6,709 nt of DNA from contig JAISPY010000039.1 of NCBI GenBank assembly GCA_031274565.1, positions 1 through 6,709 of the forward strand. The letters are read 5' to 3'. The notes beneath the pieces were generated by a model, which was given only the letters and a program-made list of their open reading frames with translations, was not told the origin of the DNA and searched no databases. Of this stretch, positions 1-6,310 are shown piece by piece (within the stretch, counting starts at the first letter, position 1; the number at the start of each line of letters is the position of its first letter). Position numbers and translations under genes: made by a program. This DNA is from Treponema sp. GTDB lineage: Bacteria > Spirochaetota > Spirochaetia > Treponematales > Breznakiellaceae.

Positions 1-453
1 TGAAGCCCGCAAGGGTATTGGCCGCAACCGGAAAAAAGGTGATGAACCCGGCGATAAAAATGCGGGTTCGCCCTATGTCGCCGATGATCCCCGTAAGAAT
101 CGGCGCCAGCCCCAGAATGGGTATCATCTGGGAAATAAGCAGATAGGGAAAGAGCATCCGTTCCACAAAACCCGCAAGGCTCATCACCAGGGCCAGGAGA
201 AAACCCGCGCCCACCCGAAGGCGAAACCCAAGAGCGCGCGGGAAAGGGTCTGACCCGCGTGGGATACTATCAAACTTCCCCGGGTGAACAGGTTCGCGAG
301 GATAAGGTGCATGTAGGGCAGCGTCCTGGACGCCATCTTGTCTTGTATCACCTCCGCAAGGATAAATGAAATTTCCTGCCACAAGAGAAAGATGACGCAA
401 AGCCAAATAAAAACAACAATCCGGCCTTTGACCCGTTCAGTAATACTGTTCAT
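1..453 (-). pseudogene. ABC transporter permease (SsuC/TauC-like), frameshifted and cut by the window start
   Basis: Inner-membrane permease of a NitT/TauT-type importer, partner of the ATPase just upstream. Its ATG overlaps the ATPase stop as TAATG, so translation is probably coupled. The first frame gives 89 residues: a hydrophobic segment at about 11-37, then the family pattern ending LSRALLGFAFG (70-80), after which it reads WARVFSWPW and stops at about 184. Shifting frame at GGG (214-216) restores a typical permease: VGAGFLLALVMSLAGF, then LFPYLLISQMIPILGLAPIL, then FFPVAANTLAGF, open to base 1. A single G lost from a GGGG run explains the break. It is either a true inactivating mutation or a base-calling error in a homopolymer. 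The C-terminal part, including the ATPase-contacting EAA loop, lies outside the window. The family is clear; the substrate is unknown. Confidence 0.85.
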
Positions 454-1259
454 TATATACCCTCGAAGCTGTTTCGTATTTTAACGATCAATTCGTTGAA
501 GTGAGGGCTGTTCCGCATTTCCGCAAGCCGGGGCCGGGGCAGATCGATCTCGATATCCGCTGAAAGCCGTCCCGGATGCGGGCTTAATACAAAAACCTTG
601 TCCGACAGGAATACTGACTCTGCGATGTTATGGGTTACAAAAACTACGGTCTTGTTTGTCTGCCGCCAGATCCGCAAAAGGTCCTCGTGTAATTTTTCAC
701 GGGTAAATTCATCCAGGGCGGAAAAAGGTTCGTCCATCAGAAAAATTTCCGGATTAATGACAAAGGCCCTGGCGATAGAGACCCGCTGCTGCATCCCCCC
801 TGAAAGTTCGCGGGGGTAGTGATGCTTAAACTTTGCCAGCCCGACCATTTCAAGCATCCTGTTGATCCGTTCCTCTGCCTCGTCCTTGGGTACCTTGAGG
901 ATCTCCAGGGGCAGGCGCACGTTTTTCCAAACCGTCCGCCAATCGTACAGAACCGCGTTTTGAAACACCATGCCGTATTTTTTCTTTAACCGCGCATGCT
1001 GCGGCAGTCCGCCGTCTATATAGATAGACCCTTCTGTGGGCATCACCAAATCGCCGATTATCCGCAGCAACGTAGTCTTGCCGCACCCCGAAGGCCCCAG
1101 GAGCGAAACAAACTCTCCCTTTTTTATTTTGATGTTTATCCCCGCAAGGGCCTTGACATCCCGTCCGCCTTCGGCGCGATAGGTCATGCCAATATCTTTG
1201 CAGTGAATTTCGACTGCTTCATCCATGTTCCACAATTGGCCGCTTATAGGAGCACTCAT
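453..1259 (-). CDS. ABC transporter ATP-binding protein, nitrate/sulfonate/taurine (SsuB/TauB) type
   Basis: Cytoplasmic ATPase of 268 residues that would power an importer together with the permease downstream. All the hallmarks are intact: Walker A GPSGCGKT at 55-62, Q-loop Gln100, signature LSGGMQQR at 152-159, Walker B IFLMDEP at 172-178, D-loop SALD at 180-183 and H-loop His210. The C-terminal region with LSPHPGRLSADIEIDLPRPR is typical of the NitT/TauT subfamily (SsuB, TauB, NrtD). The first ATG has only a distant AGGGA (16 nt away). ATG at 1226 (residue 12) is an alternative start that would remove a poorly conserved leader. It lies 492 bp downstream of xdhC on the same strand, so a separate promoter is likely, though I could not identify one. 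Substrates in this family include sulfonates, nitrate, thiamine precursors and others; none can be chosen from the ATPase alone. Confidence 0.93.
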   Translation of the reverse strand: MSAPISGQLWNMDEAVEIHCKDIGMTYRAEGGRDVKALAGINIKIKKGEFVSLLGPSGCGKTTLLRIIGDLVMPTEGSIYIDGGLPQHARLKKKYGMVFQNAVLYDWRTVWKNVRLPLEILKVPKDEAEERINRMLEMVGLAKFKHHYPRELSGGMQQRVSIARAFVINPEIFLMDEPFSALDEFTREKLHEDLLRIWRQTNKTVVFVTHNIAESVFLSDKVFVLSPHPGRLSADIEIDLPRPRLAEMRNSPHFNELIVKIRNSFEGI

Positions 1260-1283
1260 TTTTTTCTATCTCATTTCCCTTTT

Positions 1284-1301
1284 TTACTGGACTTACTGGA
1301 C
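1284..1301. repeat. Tandem direct repeat, 2 x TTACTGGAC
   Basis: Two perfect adjacent copies of a 9-bp unit (1284-1292 and 1293-1301), lying 25-42 bp upstream of the ABC ATPase start. On the minus strand this is the 5' untranslated region of that operon. It could be a tandem regulator-binding site or a simple slippage duplication; nothing in the sequence decides between them. Confidence 0.6.
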
Positions 1302-1491
1302 ATATTTCAAAAACACGGTCCTCTCGGGTTACCGGATTTGGATGCAGCACTTTTGTATCAGCAATAATCATGCCAGAATCGAAAAATCGAGACAAAATAG
1401 CGATACATTCAAGCCCGCAACCGTTTTGTATACATGAGCCGCATACGTTCGGCGCCCCTCCGGCTTTCAGCCTTTCTTAGGGCCGCTTCTC

Positions 1492-1532
1492 GTAATGCTT
1501 TTCAATATAAAGTATTACAACTATAGCATTAC
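1492..1532. promoter_or_regulatory. Inverted repeat, candidate operator (GTAATGCT ... AGCATTAC)
   Basis: A perfect 8-bp inverted repeat (1492-1499 and 1525-1532) flanks 25 bp of AT-rich DNA. The interior contains GTATTAC (1512-1518), a third related half-site in the same orientation as the right arm. The AT-rich interior has -10-like runs (TATAAA, TATAGC) but no good -35 partner. The arrangement suits a repressor or activator site about 50 bp before the short plus-strand ORF at 1580. Function is inferred from symmetry only. Confidence 0.4.
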
Positions 1533-1567
1533 CATAATCAGACAAACCTCGGCTTGCGTTACCTTTT

Positions 1568-1618
1568 GAGGAATACAAAATGAAACAAGTTACCATAAAA
1601 AAGCTTATTGGCTCGTAA
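1568..1618 (+). other. Shine-Dalgarno plus 12-codon ORF, possible relic of a gene reading to 1675
   Basis: GAGGAA at 1568-1573 sits 6 nt before an ATG at 1580, an excellent initiation site. The frame reads MKQVTIKKLIGS and stops at TAA (1616-1618). If that stop is ignored, the same frame continues with 18 amphipathic, lysine-rich residues (IREIVKSLAEKLHKGRLI) to a second TAA at 1673-1675. It could be a short peptide or leader, or the decayed start of a small DNA-binding or antitoxin-like protein. I do not recognise the protein, and chance cannot be excluded. Confidence 0.3.
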
Positions 1619-1708
1619 ATCAGAGAAATCGTGAAAAGCCTTGCCGAAAAGTTACATAAAGGTAGGCTGATCTAAGGAATACTACATTCATGTATGTTTT
1701 TACGAATA

Positions 1709-1725
1709 CCTACCAGTCTGTTAGG
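1709..1725. repeat. 17-bp near-palindrome downstream of xdhC
   Basis: CCTACCAGTCTGTTAGG is symmetric about base 1717 with one mismatched pair (1713/1721). It begins 27 bp beyond the xdhC stop codon. No T-run follows on the minus strand and the RNA loop would be tiny, so a protein-binding site fits better than an intrinsic terminator. Confidence 0.3.
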
Positions 1726-1751
1726 CGGGGCGGCCGTGCATGGACGCGCGC

Positions 1752-2249
1752 TCAGGTAGTGCCCGATGGGAGGACCCGCTGCACCGCCTTGAGGATGTTT
1801 TCATACCCTGTACAGCGGCAGAGGTGACCTGAAAGCAGGTTCCGCAGTTCTTCCTCGGTGTAGGGGGTGTTCCGGGCGGCAAGCTCCTCCGCGGTCAACA
1901 CGAAACCCGGGGTACAGAACCCGCATTGTATAGCCCCCTCCGCTACAAAGGCCCGCTGTACCGCGGAAAGCTCCCCGTCTTCTCGGGCAAGGCCTTCTAT
2001 GGTACGAATTGCTTTCCCGTCCGCCCATACGGCCAGGTAAATGCAGGCATTAAAGGATTCCCCGTTGATGAGTACCGTACAGGCCCCACATTCACCGGCT
2101 CCGCAGCCTTGCTTCACCCCGGTCAGCCGGTACTCGGAACGGAGCATATCCGCCAGGGAAGATCGGACATCGACCACGGTCTCAGTGGGTCTCCCATTGA
2201 TGACGCAGCGCACCAAGGCCCGCTGTATGGTTCCGGTGGGTTCACTCAT
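1752..2249 (-). CDS. xdhC: Xanthine dehydrogenase, [2Fe-2S] iron-sulfur subunit
   Basis: Electron-transfer subunit of a cytoplasmic molybdenum hydroxylase, carrying two [2Fe-2S] clusters between the molybdenum site and FAD. With the start at 2249 it has 165 residues, close to E. coli XdhC (159). The N-terminal plant-ferredoxin-like cluster uses Cys49, Cys54, Cys57 and Cys69 (motif GCGAGECGACTVLINGE followed by the last Cys). The C-terminal helical cluster domain uses Cys109, Cys112, Cys144 and Cys146 (QCGFCTPG and LCRCTGY). All eight ligands are present. I chose ATG 2249 because GGGAGGAA (2254-2261) lies 4 nt upstream and the ATG overlaps the xdhB stop as ATGA, a classic coupled junction. The upstream in-frame ATG at 2279 would add 10 residues inside xdhB and has no comparable site. 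This is the last gene of the xdh operon. Confidence 0.95.
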   Translation of the reverse strand: MSEPTGTIQRALVRCVINGRPTETVVDVRSSLADMLRSEYRLTGVKQGCGAGECGACTVLINGESFNACIYLAVWADGKAIRTIEGLAREDGELSAVQRAFVAEGAIQCGFCTPGFVLTAEELAARNTPYTEEELRNLLSGHLCRCTGYENILKAVQRVLPSGTT

Positions 2250-3127
2250 ATGGTTCCTCCCGCATGACGTATGGAGCACCCTAAGGCCCGTTTGGTGAGC
2301 TCCGCTACTGCCTGCAAACGCAGTTCCTTACTCGCCCGCCAGCTTGAACGGGGACGCACCTCCGCTAAGGCCGCCTGCGCAGCCCGGTCTAGGGTTGCTT
2401 CGCTTACCAGCTCCCCGGTTGCCGCGGCCTCGGCACGGGGGGAACGCATGGGTATCGGGCCTGCCACCCCAAAGCCGATGCGGACCCGTTCCAGCCACCG
2501 CTTATCCCCGGTAAGCCGCACATTCACTGAACAGCCCAGGAGGGCGATATCCATGGCATTCCGCAGGGCGTATTTCAGGTAATGACCGTAGCAGTCCCGG
2601 TAACTTTCCTCGGGTATGGTGATAGCTGTAAGCAGTTCGTGATGCTTCAGGGCGGTCTTCCCCGCAGCTACATAATGCGTCTGAATGGGCAGCCGGCGTA
2701 TGCCCTCCTGTCCCTGGTATTCCATCACCGCGTCCAGGGCCATGAGGGTGGATGCGCTGTCCGCGGAGCTTACGCCGTTACAGGTGTTTCCTCCGATGGT
2801 ACCGATGTTCCGGATTTGCAATCCCCCGATCAGGGAAACCGCTTCTGCCAAGACCTTGAGATGGGTTTGAATGAGGGGATCCCGGGCTATGGCGGAAAGA
2901 CTCGTGAGCGCGCCGATGCGGATGCTTCCGTCCGCCTCCAAGGAAATCCCCCGCAGTTCCTCCAGTTTTTGGATGCTCACCAGTTCAGTCCCTGCAAGCT
3001 TCCCTTCCCGGATTTGAATCAACACATCGCTTCCCCCGGCGATGATACGGGCCTCGGGGTGTTTCTCCAGGAGCGCGATGGCGTGATCCACGCTTTCCGC
3101 TTCATACAATGCCCTTATATCAAACAT
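2246..3127 (-). CDS. xdhB: Xanthine dehydrogenase, FAD-binding subunit
   Basis: FAD subunit of the three-part molybdenum hydroxylase; it takes electrons from the iron-sulfur subunit and passes them to NAD+ or another acceptor. At 293 residues it nearly equals E. coli XdhB (292), and many stretches recalled from that protein match, for example the N-terminal MFD, QIRNIGTIGGN, and EVRPRSSWRASKELR near the C-terminus. FAD pyrophosphate-binding loops are visible at 29-37 (IAGGSDVLI) and 110-118 (TIGGNTCNG). The C-terminal CO-dehydrogenase flavoprotein domain starts at about 180. GGGAG lies about 8 nt upstream of the ATG. The gene starts 12 bp after the xdhA stop and its own stop overlaps the xdhC start, so the three are almost certainly co-transcribed. 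No damage is seen. Confidence 0.95.
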   Translation of the reverse strand: MFDIRALYEAESVDHAIALLEKHPEARIIAGGSDVLIQIREGKLAGTELVSIQKLEELRGISLEADGSIRIGALTSLSAIARDPLIQTHLKVLAEAVSLIGGLQIRNIGTIGGNTCNGVSSADSASTLMALDAVMEYQGQEGIRRLPIQTHYVAAGKTALKHHELLTAITIPEESYRDCYGHYLKYALRNAMDIALLGCSVNVRLTGDKRWLERVRIGFGVAGPIPMRSPRAEAAATGELVSEATLDRAAQAALAEVRPRSSWRASKELRLQAVAELTKRALGCSIRHAGGTI

Positions 3128-3139
3128 ACCTTCCGCTCC

Positions 3140-5434
3140 CTATGCCATAAGCCCCGCTGCCTTAAACGCGGGAATCAATACCTCCGGGGTGAGGGGGATG
3201 CGGCGTATCCCCACGCCAGTGGCATGGAGTACCGCGTTACGAATCGCCGGGGCGCCCGGCACTGCCGGAGGTTCCCCCAGGGCCTTGCTGCCAAATGCGC
3301 CGGTAGGTTCATAGTTTTCCACAAACCCCGCGGTAAGATGGGGATGATCCATGATGGTAGCCAGTTTGTAATCCAGGAAGGTACCGTTTAGGAGCCTCCC
3401 GGTCTGCGGATCGTAGCGAAGCTCTTCTGAAAGCCCGTACCCAATGGCCATGCTCATGCCGCCGTGCACCTGGGCCTCGGCAAGCTGGGGGTTGAGCAGT
3501 TTCCCGCAGTCATGGACGTTGATCATATCCAGGAGCCGCACCTTTCCCAGGGGAATGTCCACCTCGACCTCTGCAAAGGCGCAGCCGAAACTATAGGCGT
3601 TGCTCTTGGCCTGGAGGGTGGTCTCCGCGGTGAGGTGTTCCGCATGGTCCGGGCTGTAGAGTACCGCGGTGGCCAGTTCCCCCAGGCCCATCAAAGGCTG
3701 GCCAGGAAGGGATTTTTTAAGCACAATAGCCCCCTCCCGGATATCAAGCCCCGACGCTTGCATACGGGTGTACGCCTCCGCATGGCTCAGGATCTTCTCC
3801 TTGAGCAAGAGCGCGGTCTTGTGCACCGCCATACCCCCTACATAGCTTTGCCGGGAGCCGTAGGCCCCGGTACCGAAGGGGGTGATGTCCGTATCCTGGG
3901 TACTTACCACCTGTACCTGTTCCAAGGGAATCCCTAAGGTTTCGCTGGTCATCTGGGCAAAGACCGTATCCGATCCCTGACCGATTTCGGTTTCACCCAG
4001 TTGGACCTGCACGCTTCCGTCTTGATTCAGCGCCATCCTGCAGGAAGACACTTCAATAGAAATGGGCCATACCCCGGTATTGTACCAAAAGAGGGCCATA
4101 CCCACCCCACGCCGCAGCGGACCGGTCTGGCGCTGATAGCGCCGCCGTTTTTCCTCCCAGCGGATAGCGGCTTTCCCCTGTTCCACACACTGATGAAAGG
4201 AGTCGAAATAGTTGACATTTTTGCTCAAAGGATCCGTAAAGCCCTGGGGCATGAGATTCATAAAACGGAATGCAATGGGGTCTAGGTTAAGGGTCTGGGC
4301 CAGGTCTTCCATGTGGGATTCGATGGCAAATACCGCCTGGGGCGTACCGTATCCTCGCATGGCCCCGGCAGTGGCGGTATTCGTGTATACGGTGAAAATG
4401 TCAACCTTTCGGGCCTTTTCATCCTGGTAGAGCTGCCGGAACACGTTGGTTCCCTTCGCGGCAATGCTGTGTCCGTGGGAACCATAGGCCCCTTGGTTGG
4501 CATAGGCGGTGTACCTGCGCGCCACCAGGCGGCCGTTGGGACGTATATAGGAGCTGAGCTGGATCTGCTCCCCGTGGCGTACCCGGGTGGCAAAAAAGAT
4601 CTCCTCCCGGCTTAATTCCAGCTTCACCAAACGTCCGCCCAAGCGCATGGTCAAGTAGGCGTTGAGGGGTTCATAGAGGGCATCCTGCTTGTTGCCGAAC
4701 CCGCCTCCCACAAAGGGCTTGATGATCCGCACTTTACCCCAGGGAAGCCCCAGGGCCTGGGCAACGATACGCCGGACAATATGGGGGATTTGGGTAGAGG
4801 AGACCACCACAATCCGCCCGCTTTCCATGTAGGCAAAGGATACCACCGGTTCAATATGGCAGTGCTGCACCAGAGGGGTTTCATAGATCCCATCGAATCG
4901 CAGGAGTCCTGGTTCTTGGATCGCTTCCTCAAAATTCCCGTCTTCCAGGGAGGTATGTTTCAGGATGTTGTCCGGGCAGTTTTCATGGAGCGCCGAGGCC
5001 CCCTCCTGCATGGCTGCTTGGGGAGTGAGCAGGATAGGATAGGTTTCGTATTCCACCGTGATGGCCCGCAGCGCCCGGGCCGCAGCCACTTCGTCTTGGG
5101 CAATCACCACCGCGATGTCATCCCCATAGAGCCGTACCCGACGGTTTAAGAGTTTCCGGTCCGCAGGGTCCTGATGGCTCGGATCCGTGGACCAGGGATG
5201 CCCTGCAGTAGGAAAGGGACGATCCGGCACCTCAAAGCAGGTGATGATCTGCACCACCCCGGGAATCTGTTCCGCTTGGGTAGTATCTATACGGGTTACC
5301 AGGCCATTGGCAACGGTGGCATGGAGTACCTTGGCGATAAGGGCATGCCGTTCTACCAAGTCATCGGTATATTTTGCCCTGCCTGTAACCTTTTCGTATG
5401 CATCCACCCGGGGAACGCTTTTTCCAATGCTCAT
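3140..5434 (-). CDS. xdhA: Xanthine dehydrogenase, molybdenum-binding catalytic subunit
   Basis: Catalytic subunit that hydroxylates purines such as hypoxanthine and xanthine at the molybdopterin site. With the start at 5434 it has 764 residues (E. coli XdhA 752), beginning with the conserved VPRVDAYEKVTGRAKYTDDL. Cofactor and active-site motifs are present: GGGFGNKQD at 243-251, AMRGYGTPQ at 358-366, EIGQGSDTVFAQ at 483-494 and LGEPP at 719-723, whose Glu721 matches the catalytic glutamate of the family. The AMRGYGTPQ loop is of purine-hydroxylase type and lacks the active-site cysteine of aerobic CO dehydrogenase CoxL. GGGAG (5442-5446) lies 7 nt before this ATG. The frame is open upstream to an ATG at 5623, but those 63 residues run through an intergenic repeat and do not resemble the family. 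First gene of the operon. The exact substrate is inferred; a related purine hydroxylase is possible. Confidence 0.95.
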   Translation of the reverse strand: MSIGKSVPRVDAYEKVTGRAKYTDDLVERHALIAKVLHATVANGLVTRIDTTQAEQIPGVVQIITCFEVPDRPFPTAGHPWSTDPSHQDPADRKLLNRRVRLYGDDIAVVIAQDEVAAARALRAITVEYETYPILLTPQAAMQEGASALHENCPDNILKHTSLEDGNFEEAIQEPGLLRFDGIYETPLVQHCHIEPVVSFAYMESGRIVVVSSTQIPHIVRRIVAQALGLPWGKVRIIKPFVGGGFGNKQDALYEPLNAYLTMRLGGRLVKLELSREEIFFATRVRHGEQIQLSSYIRPNGRLVARRYTAYANQGAYGSHGHSIAAKGTNVFRQLYQDEKARKVDIFTVYTNTATAGAMRGYGTPQAVFAIESHMEDLAQTLNLDPIAFRFMNLMPQGFTDPLSKNVNYFDSFHQCVEQGKAAIRWEEKRRRYQRQTGPLRRGVGMALFWYNTGVWPISIEVSSCRMALNQDGSVQVQLGETEIGQGSDTVFAQMTSETLGIPLEQVQVVSTQDTDITPFGTGAYGSRQSYVGGMAVHKTALLLKEKILSHAEAYTRMQASGLDIREGAIVLKKSLPGQPLMGLGELATAVLYSPDHAEHLTAETTLQAKSNAYSFGCAFAEVEVDIPLGKVRLLDMINVHDCGKLLNPQLAEAQVHGGMSMAIGYGLSEELRYDPQTGRLLNGTFLDYKLATIMDHPHLTAGFVENYEPTGAFGSKALGEPPAVPGAPAIRNAVLHATGVGIRRIPLTPEVLIPAFKAAGLMA

Positions 5435-5441
5435 ACTCTTG

Positions 5442-5446
5442 CTCCC
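5442..5446 (-). promoter_or_regulatory. Ribosome-binding site deciding the xdhA start
   Basis: GGGAG on the minus strand with a 7-nt spacer to the ATG at 5434. Together with family homology that begins just after this ATG, it decides against the longer reading frame starting at 5623. Confidence 0.7.
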
Positions 5447-5507
5447 GTATCCATAGTATGTAAGGTAGTCTATTAAACCGGGTAACGCAAGCAGGGCGAG
5501 GGCACAT

Positions 5508-5517
5508 AACAATTGTT
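5508..5517. promoter_or_regulatory. 10-bp perfect palindrome AACAATTGTT upstream of xdhA
   Basis: A perfect 10-bp dyad lies 74-83 bp upstream of the xdhA ATG, immediately beside the left arm of the fold-back repeat. Its size and place suit a regulator site for the divergent region, but this is symmetry-based inference and a palindrome this short can arise by chance. Confidence 0.3.
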
Positions 5518-5631
5518 GTCCGCGAATTACACGGATTAAGAAGGAATCATGATCCAAAATCCGTTTAGGACTCGCTCGTTTTTGCGCATTAAGCACGGTG
5601 ATCATATCCATAATTCGCGTCATTCGCGGAC
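5518..5631. repeat. Fold-back element with 23-nt imperfect inverted arms
   Basis: The left arm (5518-5540) and the reverse complement of the right arm (5609-5631) agree at 19 of 23 positions, including a perfect outer 10 bp (GTCCGCGAAT / ATTCGCGGAC). Smaller dyads nest inside: ACGGATT (5531-5537) pairs with AATCCGT (5558-5564) around a near-palindromic TCATGA core. The whole 114 bp could form a large cruciform or RNA fold. It resembles a dispersed intergenic palindromic repeat or miniature transposon-like element, but only one copy lies in this window, so dispersal is not shown. It separates the xdh operon from loaP. Confidence 0.55.
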
Positions 5632-5691
5632 TCTTTTGTGTATATGCGCCGGCCCTGATCCTGCCCTCTTCCCTATCCCGACGCTCCCCCG

Positions 5692-5697
5692 TATAAT
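5692..5697 (+). promoter_or_regulatory. Consensus -10 box (TATAAT) for loaP
   Basis: A perfect TATAAT ends 8 nt before the loaP ATG at 5706. Transcription would start at about 5704-5706, that is, at the start codon, giving a leaderless or nearly leaderless mRNA. The expected -35 position (about 5669-5674, TTCCCT) is poor, and no extended TG motif precedes the box. No Shine-Dalgarno sequence is visible before the ATG, which agrees with leaderless initiation. Confidence 0.45.
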
Positions 5698-5705
5698 GCT
5701 ACGGT

Positions 5706-6245
5706 ATGAATTACTATGCGCTGCAAATTAGAACGCGATCAGAAGAAAAATACATCAAACTCTTCAGAGCGCTGCATCCGGACATCACGGTTCCCCTCTA
5801 TTTTCCCCAGCGAAAACTGGATATACGGCGGCGTGGCGCGCTTATCCATTCCAATTCCGCCATTTTTCCCGGCTATATTTTCATTGAATTAGGGGAGGAG
5901 GAGGATATCCTCAACTATCATTGGGCTTTCCGGAAAACCGATGGATTTTATCGTTTTTTACGGTCCAATCAAAATATCACGGCCCTGGCGGATAAGGATC
6001 TGGAAGTGGTGCTCCATTTCATCAAAAAGGTCGGGCCCATCGCCGGAAAATCAAAGGTCTATTTTGATGAGCATGCCCGGATCGTGGTGGTGGCAGGACC
6101 TTTAATGGGACTTGAGGGAAAGATAATCAAGGTCGATAAGAGAAAAGGGAGGGCAAAGATCAAATTGGATCTCTATGAGGATTCCTTTGCGATTGATCTG
6201 GGTTTTGACATGATAGACGCCCCAGGAATGGCAGGGAATCGGTGA
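5706..6245 (+). CDS. loaP: LoaP-like specialised NusG paralogue (transcription antiterminator)
   Basis: A 179-residue NusG-family elongation factor that would bind RNA polymerase and let it read through terminators in an operon. The NusG N-terminal (NGN) domain spans about 1-106, opening with MNYYALQIRTRSEEKY and containing FPGYIFIEL at 54-62. The KOW domain spans about 124-158, with VVVAGPLMGLEGKIIKVD, followed by AIDLGFDMI. The GPLxGxEGxI motif and its neighbour, the start of a polysaccharide gene cluster, point to the LoaP/UpxY class and away from housekeeping NusG, which normally sits beside secE and rplK. The start matches the family N-terminus although no Shine-Dalgarno is seen; a TATAAT just upstream suggests a leaderless message. 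Downstream lies a 75-bp leader with a hairpin, then a dehydratase gene. Assignment to LoaP rather than UpxY or RfaH rests on motif resemblance. Confidence 0.85.
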   Translation: MNYYALQIRTRSEEKYIKLFRALHPDITVPLYFPQRKLDIRRRGALIHSNSAIFPGYIFIELGEEEDILNYHWAFRKTDGFYRFLRSNQNITALADKDLEVVLHFIKKVGPIAGKSKVYFDEHARIVVVAGPLMGLEGKIIKVDKRKGRAKIKLDLYEDSFAIDLGFDMIDAPGMAGNR

Positions 6246-6251
6246 TATGCC

Positions 6252-6279
6252 CTGAACCGATACGCGGGAAGCGGTTCAG
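6252..6279 (+). promoter_or_regulatory. Hairpin in the leader after loaP, candidate antitermination element
   Basis: A perfect 8-bp stem, CTGAACCG (6252-6259) and CGGTTCAG (6272-6279), encloses a 12-nt purine-rich loop. It begins 7 nt after the loaP stop. No T-run follows, so it is not an intrinsic terminator. LoaP is known to recognise an RNA hairpin in the leader of its target operon. This stem-loop, placed between loaP and the first polysaccharide gene, is a plausible equivalent, but that is inference. Confidence 0.5.
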
Positions 6280-6310
6280 AGGAATACAGACCAGACCAGA
6301 ACCAACCATA

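Larger units (their letters stand above)
1260..1751. other. Gene-poor intergenic stretch between xdhC and the ABC transporter operon
   Basis: No convincing protein gene lies here. The plus-strand frames running into it from 996 and 1225 are antisense shadows of the ATPase. The stretch is AT-rich apart from a GC-rich patch at about 1450-1490 that contains a small GGCT-TTC-AGCC fold-back. It holds a tandem 9-bp duplication (1284-1301), an inverted repeat (1492-1532), a short ORF with a good ribosome-binding site (1580-1618, possible relic to 1675) and a near-palindrome (1709-1725). It must carry the promoter of the ABC operon and the 3' end of the xdh transcript. I see no stem followed by a T-tract strong enough to call a terminator. 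Confidence 0.7.

Noticed and set aside
996..1437. Two overlapping plus-strand frames, one rich in hydrophobic residues, resembling a small membrane protein
   Set aside because: Both are largely antisense to the intact ABC ATPase, have no visible ribosome-binding site, and their composition is a by-product of the opposite strand.
1450..1490. GC-rich fold-back as a structured RNA or terminator
   Set aside because: The outer pairs need bulges, the inner stem is only 4 bp, and no T-run follows; the evidence is too thin for a feature.
1592..1620. Possible intrinsic terminator for the xdh operon (AGC...GCT followed by a T-run on the minus strand)
   Set aside because: The stem is only 3-4 bp including a wobble pair, too weak to support a terminator call.
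2582..3391. 269-codon plus-strand open frame
   Set aside because: It is antisense to xdhB and xdhA, both clearly coding, and shows no recognisable domain.
1752..5434. Aerobic CO dehydrogenase (coxMSL) assignment
   Set aside because: The large subunit has AMRGYGTPQ where CoxL has its cysteine-bearing active-site loop, and gene order, lengths and motifs match E. coli XdhABC.
5435..5623. N-terminal extension of xdhA by 63 residues with a hydrophobic stretch, possibly a signal or membrane segment
   Set aside because: Family homology starts just after the ATG at 5434, which has a good ribosome-binding site. The extension crosses the fold-back repeat and a palindrome, and this enzyme family is cytoplasmic here.
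6252..6290. Terminator after loaP
   Set aside because: The hairpin is good but is followed by GAGGAATACAG with no T-tract, so a regulatory hairpin fits better.
6287..6299. Short tandem CAGAC repeat as a phase-variation tract
   Set aside because: Only about 2.6 copies of a 5-bp unit, and it lies outside a coding region.
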